Assembly: GCA_022844205.1 (NCBI GenBank)
Contig: JALHMF010000007.1
Location: 62,001 to 126,000, forward strand
Direction of reading: 5' to 3'
Length of the DNA stretch: 64,000 nt
DNA from: Xanthobacteraceae bacterium
GTDB taxonomy: Bacteria > Pseudomonadota > Alphaproteobacteria > Rhizobiales > Xanthobacteraceae
How positions within the stretch are numbered: the stretch's first letter is position 1; every line of letters starts with the position of its first letter. This document shows, one piece after another, positions 1 through 8,369 of this stretch. Both the position numbers and the translations under genes were made by a program. Below the pieces are notes generated by a model. That model was not told the origin of the DNA, made no database searches, and was given only the letters and a program-made list of their open reading frames with translations.

Positions 1-717
1 GCAAAAGATTATGCGAAGGCGGGAAACCGGCTTGCGCTGATCGGCCGCGATCCGGCAAGGCTGAATGAAGCCGCCTCCGCCTGCCGCGCGCATGGAGCCG
101 AAGCCGTCATCGGTGCGATCGATGTGCGCGATCGCGAAACGATGCAGGCATGGCTCGCGGATTTTGACGCGAAGCATGCCGTCGATCTATTGATTGCGAA
201 TGCCGGAATCCTGCGCGGGAGTCCCGACGGCAACTCGCCCGAAACCGCCGAGGACAGTCTCGCGGTGTTCGAGACGAATGTGGGCGGGGTGGTGAATACT
301 GTACATCCTCTCTTGCCGCGCATGATCGAACGCCGCCGGGGACAAATTGCCATCATGTCCTCGATCGCCGGGCTGACCCCGCTCTCCTGGTGCCCGAGCT
401 ATTCGGCGAGCAAGGCCGCCGCCTACGCTTACGGCATGTCGCTGCGTGACGCTCTCGAACCTTACAACGTGTCGGTCAGCGTCATCTGTCCGGGCTTTGT
501 CGGCACGCCGATGACGAAACAGCTTTCCGGCTATCGTTCGCAGGAGATCGGCGTTGCCGAAGCCTCCTCGCGGATTCGTTCCGGTCTAGATGCGAAAGAG
601 GCCTTGATTGCGTTTCCGGCGGCACTGGCCGCCGGTGCCCGGCTGGTGGACCTGATGCCGGGCTCGCTGCGAAAGTTTTTCACGCGCCCGCTGGGGGTCG
701 ATCCGCGCAGGCCTTAA
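1..717 (+). CDS. SDR family oxidoreductase, 5' end outside the window
   Basis: The reading frame is open from base 1, so the start codon and the N-terminal nucleotide-binding glycine motif lie upstream of the window. The visible part has the short-chain dehydrogenase hallmarks: the structural NAG motif (LIANAG), a serine in the MSSIAG segment and the catalytic YxxxK pair in SYSASKAA. After these comes the PGFVGTPM segment usual for classical SDRs. It would be an NAD(P)H-dependent oxidoreductase with a Rossmann fold, probably cytoplasmic. The substrate cannot be told from the sequence. Its stop overlaps the stop of the convergent methyltransferase gene by four bases. Confidence 0.9.
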   Translation, partial: AKDYAKAGNRLALIGRDPARLNEAASACRAHGAEAVIGAIDVRDRETMQAWLADFDAKHAVDLLIANAGILRGSPDGNSPETAEDSLAVFETNVGGVVNTVHPLLPRMIERRRGQIAIMSSIAGLTPLSWCPSYSASKAAAYAYGMSLRDALEPYNVSVSVICPGFVGTPMTKQLSGYRSQEIGVAEASSRIRSGLDAKEALIAFPAALAAGARLVDLMPGSLRKFFTRPLGVDPRRP

Positions 718-1700
718 GCCTTGCGCGCGAAAAATTCGTAGGAATGTCCTGCCGGCCCGATATGGGCATCGACGAAAACTTCGACCGGTTTCAATCCGTG
801 CTTCTCCAGAATCGGAAATACATGCCGCTGCGGAAGCGCGTGCATTTCCATAAAGTCCGCTTTGTGTTTTCCCGCGAGATAGCTTTTTGCGGTGAAGTTA
901 TAGTCATAGATGTGGCAGGGAATCTGGAAACAGGCGAACCCGCCCGGATTGATCCGCCCCAGGAACGCATCGAGAAGATGGGCCATCACCGGCGGCGGAT
1001 TGTGCTGCAAGGTGATGACGGAAAAGAACAGGTCGAATGTCTCGGTGCTTTTCAGATAATCGCCCAGATGCACAAACGACGCATTATCCGCGGACACACG
1101 CGACCTTGCGTGTTCAAGATGGGTAGCGCTGATGTCGATGCCGGTGAATCTTGAAGCAAGTTTTGCGAGATGCTCCGAGACGCGGCCAAGTCCGCAGCCC
1201 AGTTCGCAAATCGATGGTCGCTTGGGAAACGGGATTCCATTCCGCTCGAACAGTAAATGCAGGAACTCAATATCGCGTTTTCCGGTTGCGTAGAATTCCT
1301 CTCGCTGGGCGTGGTTCATGCCTTCGGAGTGATATTTCGGATTGCTCAGGACGGAATAATACGGATCGTTTTTGCCGTAATCGGTCCACACTTTCTCCAC
1401 ATGCGACATCATCCGCGCGAATTCTTGCGGCGTTACGCTGATATCGACTTTGCTTTTGTAGCGGGAGACGTCCCCGCTTGCCACCCAGACCCGGTATCGC
1501 TTTGCTTCCGGCGAATTCTGTATGTCGCGGATCAGCGACCAGATTGTACTGTGGGGGCCGATATGACGCTCGATCGCTTGTTCGTTCTCGGGGCTGCGCC
1601 CCAAAAACAGCCGGTAGGCATTCACGACATCATCTCTGCTCGGAGCGGTCGCCGGATTTCGAGTAATCGACCAGAGGAGCCTTCGAAAGAACGACTTCAT
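714..1700 (-). CDS. class I SAM-dependent methyltransferase with N-terminal DUF4214-like domain
   Basis: The protein has two parts. Residues about 15-65 resemble a DUF4214-type helical module (AYRLFLGRSPENE, then helices). From about residue 160 there is a class I methyltransferase Rossmann domain, with motif I CELGCGLGRV beginning near C165-E166 and an acidic GIDIS strand after it. I chose the ATG at 1700 (MKSFFRRLL); an in-frame TTG at 1736 would add 12 residues, and neither has a strong ribosome binding site. A second gene of the same two-part design lies at 12459-13412 inside the glycan island. That suggests a related role, perhaps in methylation of a surface sugar, but the acceptor is unknown. 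It is transcribed divergently from the peptidase gene. Confidence 0.8.
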   Translation of the reverse strand: MKSFFRRLLWSITRNPATAPSRDDVVNAYRLFLGRSPENEQAIERHIGPHSTIWSLIRDIQNSPEAKRYRVWVASGDVSRYKSKVDISVTPQEFARMMSHVEKVWTDYGKNDPYYSVLSNPKYHSEGMNHAQREEFYATGKRDIEFLHLLFERNGIPFPKRPSICELGCGLGRVSEHLAKLASRFTGIDISATHLEHARSRVSADNASFVHLGDYLKSTETFDLFFSVITLQHNPPPVMAHLLDAFLGRINPGGFACFQIPCHIYDYNFTAKSYLAGKHKADFMEMHALPQRHVFPILEKHGLKPVEVFVDAHIGPAGHSYEFFARKA

Positions 1701-1779
1701 GGTGCGGATTTCAAATTCGACTGAAATATGCGTCAACCTAGCAAGCGTGCAAAGTATTTGACAGGGCAGGAGAATTTTC

Positions 1780-1791
1780 CGCCTTAAGGCG
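1780..1791. promoter_or_regulatory. 12-bp perfect palindrome between divergent genes
   Basis: CGCCTTAAGGCG is a perfect palindrome in the 200-bp space between the divergent methyltransferase and M3 peptidase genes. Its size and place suit an operator for a dimeric regulator. No regulator is identified and chance occurrence is possible. Confidence 0.3.
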
Positions 1792-1901
1792 AAATCAATC
1801 GGCTTTCCGCTATTCCCTCAAATCGGTCACACACCTTATATAGAGACTGATAGGGCAGGCCCGGCGGCCTGCGCTCAACGTGAAATCAAGAAGGCAGGCG
1901 C

Positions 1902-3974
1902 GTGCAGAATTCCCCCGCAAGACAGCAGAACCTCTCCGAAAACCCCCTCTTGCAGGAATGGACCACCCCCTTCGGGGCGCCGCCCTTCGCGGAAATCGTG
2001 CCCGCCCATTTCATGCCCGCCTTCGAAGTGGCGCTGGCCGCCCACCGGGCCGAGATCGATGTGATCGCGAAACGGCGCGCGGACCCGACGTTCGAAAATA
2101 CCATCGAGGCGCTGGAACTCTCCGGCCACGGCCTGCGCCAGGTGTCGATGGTGTTTTTCAACCTGAGCGGCGCCCACACCAACGACGAACTGCAGAAGGT
2201 GGAGCGCGAGATCGCGCCGAAGCTCGCCCGGCACCGGAATTCGATTTACCTCGACGAGGCGCTCTATGGCCGCGTCGAACATGTCTATGCGCGGCGGCAC
2301 GGACTGAACTTCTCGCCGGAACAGCGGCAGGTGCTGGAACGGTATCGCACCGCGTTCGTGCGCACGGGCGCGGCACTTGATGAGAACTCCAAGAAACGGC
2401 TCGCGGAAATCAGCGAACGGCAGGCGGCGCTCGGCACCGAATTCGGCCAGAACCTGCTCGCCGACGAAAAATCCTACACGCTGCCGCTGGAATCGAAGGA
2501 CGACCTTGCCGGCCTGCCGGATTTTCTGATTGCCGCCGCGGAAGAAGCCGCCGAGGAGCGCGGGCTTAAGGGCAAGCACGTAATGACGCTTGGCCGCTCG
2601 ATGATCGAGCCGTTTCTGCAGTTCTCTTCTCGCCGCGATCTGCGCGAGGCCGCCTGGCGGGCGTGGATCGCACGCGGGGAGAATGGCGGCAAGACCGACA
2701 ACCGGAAGATCGTCGCCGAGATGGTGGCGCTGCGCAACGAACGGGCGCGGCTGATGGACTATCCGAGCTTCGCCCATTTCAAGCTCGACGACAGCATGGC
2801 GAAAACACCGGAAGCCGCGCGCGAACTCTTGGAGTCGGTGTGGACGCCGGCGCTGGCGCAGGCCAACCGCGAGCAGGAAGCGCTGCAGGAAATGGTGCGC
2901 GCAGAGGGCGGCAATTTCGACATCGCGCCGTGGGACTGGCGCTACTATTCGGAGCGCCGACGCCGGCAGGAATTCGATCTCGATGAGGGCGAGCTGAAAC
3001 CGTACTTCCAGCTCGACCGCATGATCGAGGCGTCGTTCGACACGGCTTCGCGCCTGTTCGGCCTCACGTTCAAGGAGCGGAACGACGTGCCGGTCTATCA
3101 CCCGGACGTGCGCGCATGGGAAGTGACCGCCGCCGACGGAACCCATGTCGGCCTGTTCTACGGCGATTATTTCGCGCGCCCCTCCAAGCGCAGCGGCGCC
3201 TGGATGAGCGCCTATCGCACGCAGGAAAAGCTCGCGGGCAATATCCGCCCGATCATCGTCAACGTGATGAACTTCGCCAAGGCCGCTGACGGCGAGCCGA
3301 GCCTGCTCAGCTTCGACGACGCGAAGACGCTGTTTCACGAATTCGGCCACGGGCTGCACGGGCTTCTGTCAAACGTGCGCTTCCCGATGATTTCCGGCAC
3401 CAGCGTGCATCGCGACTTCGTGGAATTTCCCTCGCAGATCTACGAGAACTGGCTCGATCAACCGGAAGTCCTCGGCAAATACGCCGTGCACTACAAGACC
3501 AATGAGCCGATGCCGAAGGCCCTGCTGGAGCGCGTGCTGGCCGCGCGCAACTTCAACCAGGGCTTTGCCAACGTGGAATATGTCTCGTCGGCGATTGTCG
3601 ATCTCGACCTGCATCAGGTGGAGGACACGGCGGACCTTGACGTAACGGAGTTCGAGAAACAGGCGCTCGAAAGGATCGGCATGCCGGACGCGATCGTGAT
3701 GCGTCATCGGTTGCCGCATTTCGGGCATCTGTTTTCCGGCGACGGCTATGCCGCCGGTTATTACTCTTATCTCTGGTCGGATGTGCTTGCGGCCGACGGC
3801 TTCTCCGCATTCGAGGAGGCGGGCGATATTTTCGATGCTTCGACCGCGAAGAAATTGCACGATCACGTCTATTCGTCCGGTTTCTCGCTCGATCCCTCCG
3901 ACGCCTATCGCGAATTCCGCGGCCGCCGTCCGAGCGAGCAGGCGGTGCTTCGCCGCCGCGGCCTCGCAGCCTGA
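1902..3974 (+). CDS. M3 family zinc metallopeptidase (oligopeptidase A / Dcp type)
   Basis: At 690 residues the product matches the usual length of oligopeptidase A and dipeptidyl carboxypeptidase. The zinc site HEFGH is at residues 479-483 (LFHEFGHGLHGLL), with the downstream FGHLFSGDGYAAGYYSYLW block that closes the M3 active site. These enzymes degrade short cytosolic peptides, including cleaved signal peptides. The start is the GTG at 1902; no signal peptide is seen. The gene for a rhodanese-domain protein begins six bases after its stop, so the two are very probably cotranscribed, although a functional link is not obvious. The split between OpdA and Dcp specificity cannot be decided by eye. 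Confidence 0.93.
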   Translation: MQNSPARQQNLSENPLLQEWTTPFGAPPFAEIVPAHFMPAFEVALAAHRAEIDVIAKRRADPTFENTIEALELSGHGLRQVSMVFFNLSGAHTNDELQKVEREIAPKLARHRNSIYLDEALYGRVEHVYARRHGLNFSPEQRQVLERYRTAFVRTGAALDENSKKRLAEISERQAALGTEFGQNLLADEKSYTLPLESKDDLAGLPDFLIAAAEEAAEERGLKGKHVMTLGRSMIEPFLQFSSRRDLREAAWRAWIARGENGGKTDNRKIVAEMVALRNERARLMDYPSFAHFKLDDSMAKTPEAARELLESVWTPALAQANREQEALQEMVRAEGGNFDIAPWDWRYYSERRRRQEFDLDEGELKPYFQLDRMIEASFDTASRLFGLTFKERNDVPVYHPDVRAWEVTAADGTHVGLFYGDYFARPSKRSGAWMSAYRTQEKLAGNIRPIIVNVMNFAKAADGEPSLLSFDDAKTLFHEFGHGLHGLLSNVRFPMISGTSVHRDFVEFPSQIYENWLDQPEVLGKYAVHYKTNEPMPKALLERVLAARNFNQGFANVEYVSSAIVDLDLHQVEDTADLDVTEFEKQALERIGMPDAIVMRHRLPHFGHLFSGDGYAAGYYSYLWSDVLAADGFSAFEEAGDIFDASTAKKLHDHVYSSGFSLDPSDAYREFRGRRPSEQAVLRRRGLAA

Positions 3975-3979
3975 ATCCG

Positions 3980-5551
3980 ATGAGCCGCACGACTTCCCCG
4001 CTGACCCTGCGCCAGATGTGGCGCGCCGGCGAGGAAGTCGCCCTCATCGACGTGCGCGAAGAAGGGCCTTACTCGGAGGCGCACCCGTTTTTTGCCGTGA
4101 ACGTTCCGCTCGGCGAGATCGAAATGCGCATGCTCGATCTCGTCCCGCGCATGACGGCGCCCGTCATCGTGTATGACGACGGCGAGGGGCTCGCCGCGCC
4201 CGCCGCACGCCGCATCGAGGCGCTGGGCTATAGACATGTCTCGCTGCTGGAAGACGGGCTGAGCGCGTATCGTGAATGCGGCGAAGTGTTCCGCGATGTG
4301 AACGTTCCGAGCAAATCCTTCGGGGAACTGGTGGAGGCGATCCGCCACACGCCGTCGCTTTCCGCCAGCGAAGTAAAATCGCTGCTGGAATCCAAAGCCG
4401 ATGTGGTCGTGCTGGATGCCCGCCGCTTCGAGGAATACCGCACCATGTCGATCCCGGGCGGGATCAGCGTGCCGGGTGCCGAGCTTGCGTTGCGCGTGCG
4501 CGATCTGGCACCTAACCCCGAGACCATGGTGATCGTGAATTGCGCGGGCCGCACCCGCAGCATCATCGGCACGCAGTCGCTGGTGAACGCGGGCATCCCG
4601 AACAAGGTCGCGGCCCTTCGCAACGGCACGATCGGCTGGACGCTGGAAGGCTTCGCGCTCGATAGCGGCCAGCAGCGCCGCCACACCGAGCCGAGCGAAA
4701 AGACGCTCGCGGCGGCGCGCGCCAATGCCGAACATTTCGCCCGCAAGGTCGGCGTGCCGCTGATCGACCGGAAAATCCTTGAGCAGTTCATCGGCGAGCG
4801 GGACACGCGCACGCTCTATCTGTTCGATGTGCGTTCGCCGGAGGAATATGCGGCCGCGCGCCCGAAGGGCTTTCGTTCCGCCCCCGGCGGACAGCTTGTG
4901 CAGGCGATCGACGAATGGGCCGCGGTGCGCGGGGCGCGGGTCGTGCTGTTCGACGACGACGGCGTGCGGGCGCAGATGACCGCGTCATGGCTGATGCAGA
5001 TGGGATGGGATGTAAGCGTGCTGCGCACCAACGTGCTCGATTGCGGCGAGCACAGTGTGCCCGTGTCAAAGCGGCCGCCGCTACCCGTTGGCATGAAGAC
5101 GGTCGGCGTCGAGGAATTGGCGAAGGAAAAATCCATCACGGTCGCCGATCTCGCCCGCAGCAACGTCTATCGCATGTCACACATTCCCGGTGCACATTTC
5201 CTGATCGCATCCCGCTTTGCAGAAGATCTGGCGAAACTTCCGGGCGCCGGTGCGATTACATTGACCTCGCCGGACGGCGAACTTGCGTTGCGTTCCGTGC
5301 AATTCGCGCGCGAGGCCACGAAGCGGCCAGTACGCGCCCTTGGGGGCGGAACAGCCGCCTGGGAAAAATCCGGCCGTCCGCTGGAAAGCGACAGGCATTC
5401 CTGGATTTCGCCGCAGATCGATCTCTACAAGCGTCCCTATGAGGGCACCGACAACGCCCGCGCCGCGATGCAGGGCTATATCGACTGGGAGCTGCAACTC
5501 GTCGCGCAGATGGCGAACGACGGTATTTCCCGCTTTCACGTCGTTCGCTGA
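3980..5551 (+). CDS. multidomain rhodanese-like sulfurtransferase (four rhodanese modules, one catalytic Cys)
   Basis: The 523-residue protein reads as four consecutive rhodanese-like modules at roughly 10-95, 125-220, 260-350 and 370-455. Each has the alternation of a strand with DVR or DAR and a later active-loop position. Only module two keeps a cysteine in the active loop: Cys188 in VNCAGRTRS. The equivalent loops in modules one, three and four read VYDDGEG, LFDDDGVR and LTSPDGEL, so they should be inactive as sulfurtransferases and may bind or scaffold. Rhodaneses move sulfane sulfur from a persulfide on that cysteine to acceptors such as cyanide or thiols. It follows the M3 peptidase by five bases and probably shares its transcript. 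Confidence 0.87.
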   Translation: MSRTTSPLTLRQMWRAGEEVALIDVREEGPYSEAHPFFAVNVPLGEIEMRMLDLVPRMTAPVIVYDDGEGLAAPAARRIEALGYRHVSLLEDGLSAYRECGEVFRDVNVPSKSFGELVEAIRHTPSLSASEVKSLLESKADVVVLDARRFEEYRTMSIPGGISVPGAELALRVRDLAPNPETMVIVNCAGRTRSIIGTQSLVNAGIPNKVAALRNGTIGWTLEGFALDSGQQRRHTEPSEKTLAAARANAEHFARKVGVPLIDRKILEQFIGERDTRTLYLFDVRSPEEYAAARPKGFRSAPGGQLVQAIDEWAAVRGARVVLFDDDGVRAQMTASWLMQMGWDVSVLRTNVLDCGEHSVPVSKRPPLPVGMKTVGVEELAKEKSITVADLARSNVYRMSHIPGAHFLIASRFAEDLAKLPGAGAITLTSPDGELALRSVQFAREATKRPVRALGGGTAAWEKSGRPLESDRHSWISPQIDLYKRPYEGTDNARAAMQGYIDWELQLVAQMANDGISRFHVVR

Positions 5552-5588
5552 ATACTGCTTTCACTGAGAGATAGGAGCCATTTTATCC

Positions 5589-5602
5589 TGCGTTTAAACG
5601 CA
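5589..5602. promoter_or_regulatory. 14-bp perfect palindrome upstream of the tungstate transporter operon
   Basis: TGCGTTTAAACGCA is a perfect 14-bp palindrome in an unusually AT-rich stretch 69 bases before tupB. It is the best candidate operator for metal- or oxyanion-responsive control of the tup operon, and the surrounding AT-rich DNA (5600-5650) probably holds the promoter. The cognate regulator is unknown; the molybdate-type regulator at 25675 is one candidate. Confidence 0.4.
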
Positions 5603-5670
5603 TATTATTGTCTATTTTACATAAATTGACCTAATCAGTAATCAGTGCAATCGAAGCCTCCGGAGGAGCC

Positions 5671-6363
5671 ATGTCCGAAGGCGCAAACGCGTTTGATCTG
5701 ATTTTCAGCGGCGAGGCCAAACTCTATTCGATTGTCGCGCTCTCTCTTTATGTGAGTGTCTGCGCCGTTGCACTCGCGGCTTTCGTGGGCTTCCCGCTGG
5801 GCGCGTTTCTGGCGCTCTCCCGTTTTCCCGGCCGCTCGGTGCTTGTCGTCACCATGAATGCGTTCATGGGGTTGCCGCCGGTCGTCGTCGGGCTTGTCGT
5901 GTTCCTGCTGCTCTCGCGCTCCGGCCCGCTCGGTCACTGGGGAATTCTGTTTACGCCGAGAGCAATGATCATCGCGCAGGCGCTGCTCGTGCTCCCGATC
6001 ATCGTGGCACTCTCGCGCCAGACCATCGAGGATCTCTGGGAGGAATATCGCGACGAGCTGAATGCAATGCGCGTCGGCCCGGTTCGGTGCGTCGTGACGC
6101 TTCTGTGGGACGGACGTTTCAGCCTGATGACCACGCTGCTTGCAGGCTTCGGCCGTGCCTCGGCGGAAGTGGGTACGGTCATTCTCGTCGGCGGCAACAT
6201 CGACGGCTTCACCCGCACCATGACGACTGCGATCGCACTGGAAACGTCGAAGGGCGACCTGCCGCTGGCGATGGGTCTCGGTGTCGTTCTCATCACCATC
6301 GTGCTGGCGATCAATGCGATGGCGTGGGGCGTGCGCCGCGTCGGCGAACTACGTGCGGGCTGA
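5671..6363 (+). CDS. tupB: tungstate ABC transporter permease TupB
   Basis: A 230-residue integral membrane protein with about five or six hydrophobic segments and the permease EAA-like cytoplasmic loop around EEYRDELNAMRVGPVR. The segment GRASAEVGTVILVGGNIDG is characteristic of TupB/WtpB-like permeases of tungstate importers. A strong ribosome binding site (GGAGGAG) precedes the ATG. The gene opens a tupB-tupC-tupA-mop operon; the ATPase gene starts within a few bases of its stop. The order permease, ATPase, binding protein differs from the common A-B-C order. Regulation probably acts through the palindrome about 70 bases upstream. Confidence 0.9.
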   Translation: MSEGANAFDLIFSGEAKLYSIVALSLYVSVCAVALAAFVGFPLGAFLALSRFPGRSVLVVTMNAFMGLPPVVVGLVVFLLLSRSGPLGHWGILFTPRAMIIAQALLVLPIIVALSRQTIEDLWEEYRDELNAMRVGPVRCVVTLLWDGRFSLMTTLLAGFGRASAEVGTVILVGGNIDGFTRTMTTAIALETSKGDLPLAMGLGVVLITIVLAINAMAWGVRRVGELRAG

Positions 6364-6367
6364 TGCG

Positions 6368-7081
6368 ATGCATGCGGGCATGAGCGATCTTCCCATCCAC
6401 ATCGATCAGGCGAGCGTTCGCGCGGGCGACGTCACCATTCTCGACGGCGTATCGCTTGCCATTGCACCGGGAAAGCCGACGATACTTGTCGGCCCGAACG
6501 GTTCCGGCAAGAGCACGCTGATCCGGCTTTGCATGGGACTGATCGAGGCATCAAGCGGGCGCATCACGTGGGGTGGCCGCAACAATCAGGGCGAGCGCTG
6601 CGCGATGGTGTTTCAGCGGCCGGTCATGCTGCGGAGAACCGCCGCGGCCAATATCGATTTTGTGCTCGCATCCGGCAGCCGCTCCGCGCGCGACGAACGC
6701 ATCGCGCAGCTTTTGAAGCAGGTCGGGCTTGAGCGTCTTCGCGACCGGCCCGCCCGTCGTCTTTCCGGCGGCGAGCAGCAGCGGCTGGCGCTGGCCCGCG
6801 CACTCGCGCTAAACCCGGACGTGCTTTTTCTCGATGAGCCGACCGCTTCGCTTGATCCCGCCGCGACGAAGGCCGTCGAGGACATCATCCGTTCGACGTC
6901 GGATGCCGGCATCAAAATCGTGATGGCGACGCACGACCTCGGCCAGGCGCGCCGGCTCGCAGGCGACATCGCCTTTCTCGTGCGCGGCAAGCTCACCGAA
7001 TACTCGACCTCCGAAGCTTTCTTTACGTCACCCGCCACACCGCAGGCCGCCGCGTTCCTGCGCGGCGATCTTGTCCTTTGA
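6368..7081 (+). CDS. tupC: tungstate ABC transporter ATP-binding protein TupC
   Basis: The product is a single ABC ATPase domain of 237 residues. It shows Walker A (VGPNGSGKST), the Q-loop (MVFQRPV), the signature LSGGEQQRLALARAL, Walker B with catalytic Glu (DVLFLDEPTASLD) and the switch histidine (MATHD). It powers tungstate uptake with the membrane protein encoded just upstream. I chose the ATG at 6368, four bases after the tupB stop; an ATG at 6380 is equally possible, and an open frame reaching back to 6281 inside tupB is not needed. There is no C-terminal TOBE domain, as is usual for TupC. Confidence 0.9.
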   Translation: MHAGMSDLPIHIDQASVRAGDVTILDGVSLAIAPGKPTILVGPNGSGKSTLIRLCMGLIEASSGRITWGGRNNQGERCAMVFQRPVMLRRTAAANIDFVLASGSRSARDERIAQLLKQVGLERLRDRPARRLSGGEQQRLALARALALNPDVLFLDEPTASLDPAATKAVEDIIRSTSDAGIKIVMATHDLGQARRLAGDIAFLVRGKLTEYSTSEAFFTSPATPQAAAFLRGDLVL

Positions 7082-7104
7082 ACCATAAGAAGGAGGAAGA
7101 CACG

Positions 7105-7935
7105 TTGAGCCGCCGGATCATTCTCGCCGCCGTGTTGGCCGTTTCGGCCGGACTTTGCGGTCAAGCGATTGCCCAGGAAAAATCCATCGTCGTGTCGTCC
7201 ACGACATCCACCACCGACTCCGGCCTCTTCAATCATCTGCTGCCAATCTTCAAGGCGAAGACCGGCATTGAGGCGAAGGTCGTTTCGCAGGGTACCGGAC
7301 AGGCGCTCGACACCGGCCGCCGCGGTGACGCGGATGTCGTCTTCGTGCACGCGAAGGGACAGGAAGAAAAATTCGTGGCCGAAGGCGCCGGCGTGAAGCG
7401 CTTTCCGGTCATGTACAACGATTTCGTCCTGATCGGACCGAAGAGCGACCCGGCCAGAGTAAAAGGCTCCAAGGATATTGTCGGCGCATTGAAAGCGATC
7501 AAGGGAAAGAGCGCCGCTTTCATCTCACGCGGCGACAAGTCGGGCACGCACTCGGCCGAACTCAATCTCTGGAAGCAGGCCGGGATCGACATCGCCGCCG
7601 ACAAAGGACCCTGGTACAAGGAAATCGGCCAGGGCATGGGCGCCGCACTCAACACCGCTTCGGCTTCCAACAGCTATGTCCTTTCCGACCGCGCCACATG
7701 GCTCCACTTCAAGAACCGGGGCGAGCTGGACATCGTGGTCGAGGGCGACAACAAGCTCTTCAACCAGTACGGCGTGATCCTCGTGAATCCGGAGAAGCAC
7801 AAGCACGTCAAGAAAGATCTCGGTCAGGCTTTCATCGATTGGCTCATTTCGCCGGAAGGCCAGAAGGCGATTGCCAACTACAAGATCAACGGCCAGTCGC
7901 TGTTCTTCCCGAACGCGACGGCGCAAGGCGTGTGA
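7105..7935 (+). CDS. tupA: tungstate ABC transporter substrate-binding protein TupA
   Basis: A periplasmic binding protein of 276 residues with an N-terminal signal peptide (hydrophobic IILAAVLAVSAGL, cleavage near AIAQ-EKS). The mature N-terminus carries the STTSTTDSGL signature that defines TupA proteins and lines the tungstate pocket. The start was set at the TTG at 7105 because an excellent ribosome binding site (AAGGAGG at 7090-7096) lies eight bases before it; the longer frame from 7078 would put charged residues before the signal sequence. TupA binds tungstate with very high affinity and delivers it to TupB. Tungsten is used by certain formate dehydrogenases and aldehyde oxidoreductases, none of which is in this window. 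Confidence 0.92.
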   Translation: MSRRIILAAVLAVSAGLCGQAIAQEKSIVVSSTTSTTDSGLFNHLLPIFKAKTGIEAKVVSQGTGQALDTGRRGDADVVFVHAKGQEEKFVAEGAGVKRFPVMYNDFVLIGPKSDPARVKGSKDIVGALKAIKGKSAAFISRGDKSGTHSAELNLWKQAGIDIAADKGPWYKEIGQGMGAALNTASASNSYVLSDRATWLHFKNRGELDIVVEGDNKLFNQYGVILVNPEKHKHVKKDLGQAFIDWLISPEGQKAIANYKINGQSLFFPNATAQGV

Positions 7936-7937
7936 CC

Positions 7938-8144
7938 ATGAAACTCAGCGCACGCAGTCGCTTGAAGGGAAAGATCGTCGAAGGGAAAAAGGGCACGACA
8001 ACCGCCCATGGGAAGATCGACATCGGCGGCCAGATCGTGACCGCGGCGATCCCCAACGAGTCGGTGGATGAACTGAAGCTTGCCGCCGGCCAGAGCGCCT
8101 ATGCCGTCGTCAAGGACAGCGATGTGATGGTCGGCGTGGATTGA
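7938..8144 (+). CDS. mop: molbindin (Mop / TOBE domain protein)
   Basis: A 68-residue protein that is one TOBE/Mop domain: it begins with the typical KLSARSRLKGKIVEGKKG, continues with TTAHGKIDIGGQIVTAAI and ends VVKDSDVMVGVD. Molbindins bind molybdate or tungstate in the cytoplasm at subunit interfaces and are thought to buffer or sense the oxyanion. The ATG is two bases after the tupA stop, so it is the last gene of the tup operon. Its presence here is notable because the ModC encoded at 23288 lacks the C-terminal TOBE domain usually found on that ATPase. Confidence 0.9.
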   Translation: MKLSARSRLKGKIVEGKKGTTTAHGKIDIGGQIVTAAIPNESVDELKLAAGQSAYAVVKDSDVMVGVD

Positions 8145-8160
8145 ATATTCAACACATACC

Positions 8161-8191
8161 CGTCGCTTGCCGTCGCTTGCCCGTCGCTTGC
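8161..8191. repeat. three tandem copies of a 10-bp unit
   Basis: CGTCGCTTGC occurs at 8161-8170, 8171-8180 and, after one extra C, 8182-8191, just after the molbindin gene. It looks like a slippage-type short tandem repeat. No function is suggested. Confidence 0.85.
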
Positions 8192-8231
8192 GGCTCGTAC
8201 CGGCGAAGTAGCAAAAAAAGACGAAGCAGCG

Positions 8232-8272
8232 AGGCGCCCGAGCCGTTATAGGATTGGGCGTCTGTATTTTTT
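8232..8272 (+). terminator. probable rho-independent terminator of the tup operon
   Basis: AGGCGCCC at 8232-8239 can pair with GGGCGTCT at 8256-8263 around a 16-base loop, followed by GTATTTTTT. It lies about 90 bases after the molbindin stop and before the glycosyltransferase gene. The loop is long, so confidence is moderate. Confidence 0.5.
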
Positions 8273-8369
8273 GCTTTGAAACTCCTCGACATTTATCGCC
8301 CGGTGTAGAGAATTGGCGCGTGCGCCCTTGGTATTTTAATACTTGCAGATTCTTTTCATCCGGTGAGCG

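Noticed and set aside
1875-3359. Minus-strand open frame of 494 codons opposite the M3 peptidase
   Set aside because: No domain likeness, and the plus strand holds a full peptidase with HEFGH.
8161-8191. Tandem 10-bp units as a possible CRISPR array
   Set aside because: The units are contiguous with no spacers, too short and only three; no cas genes are in the window.
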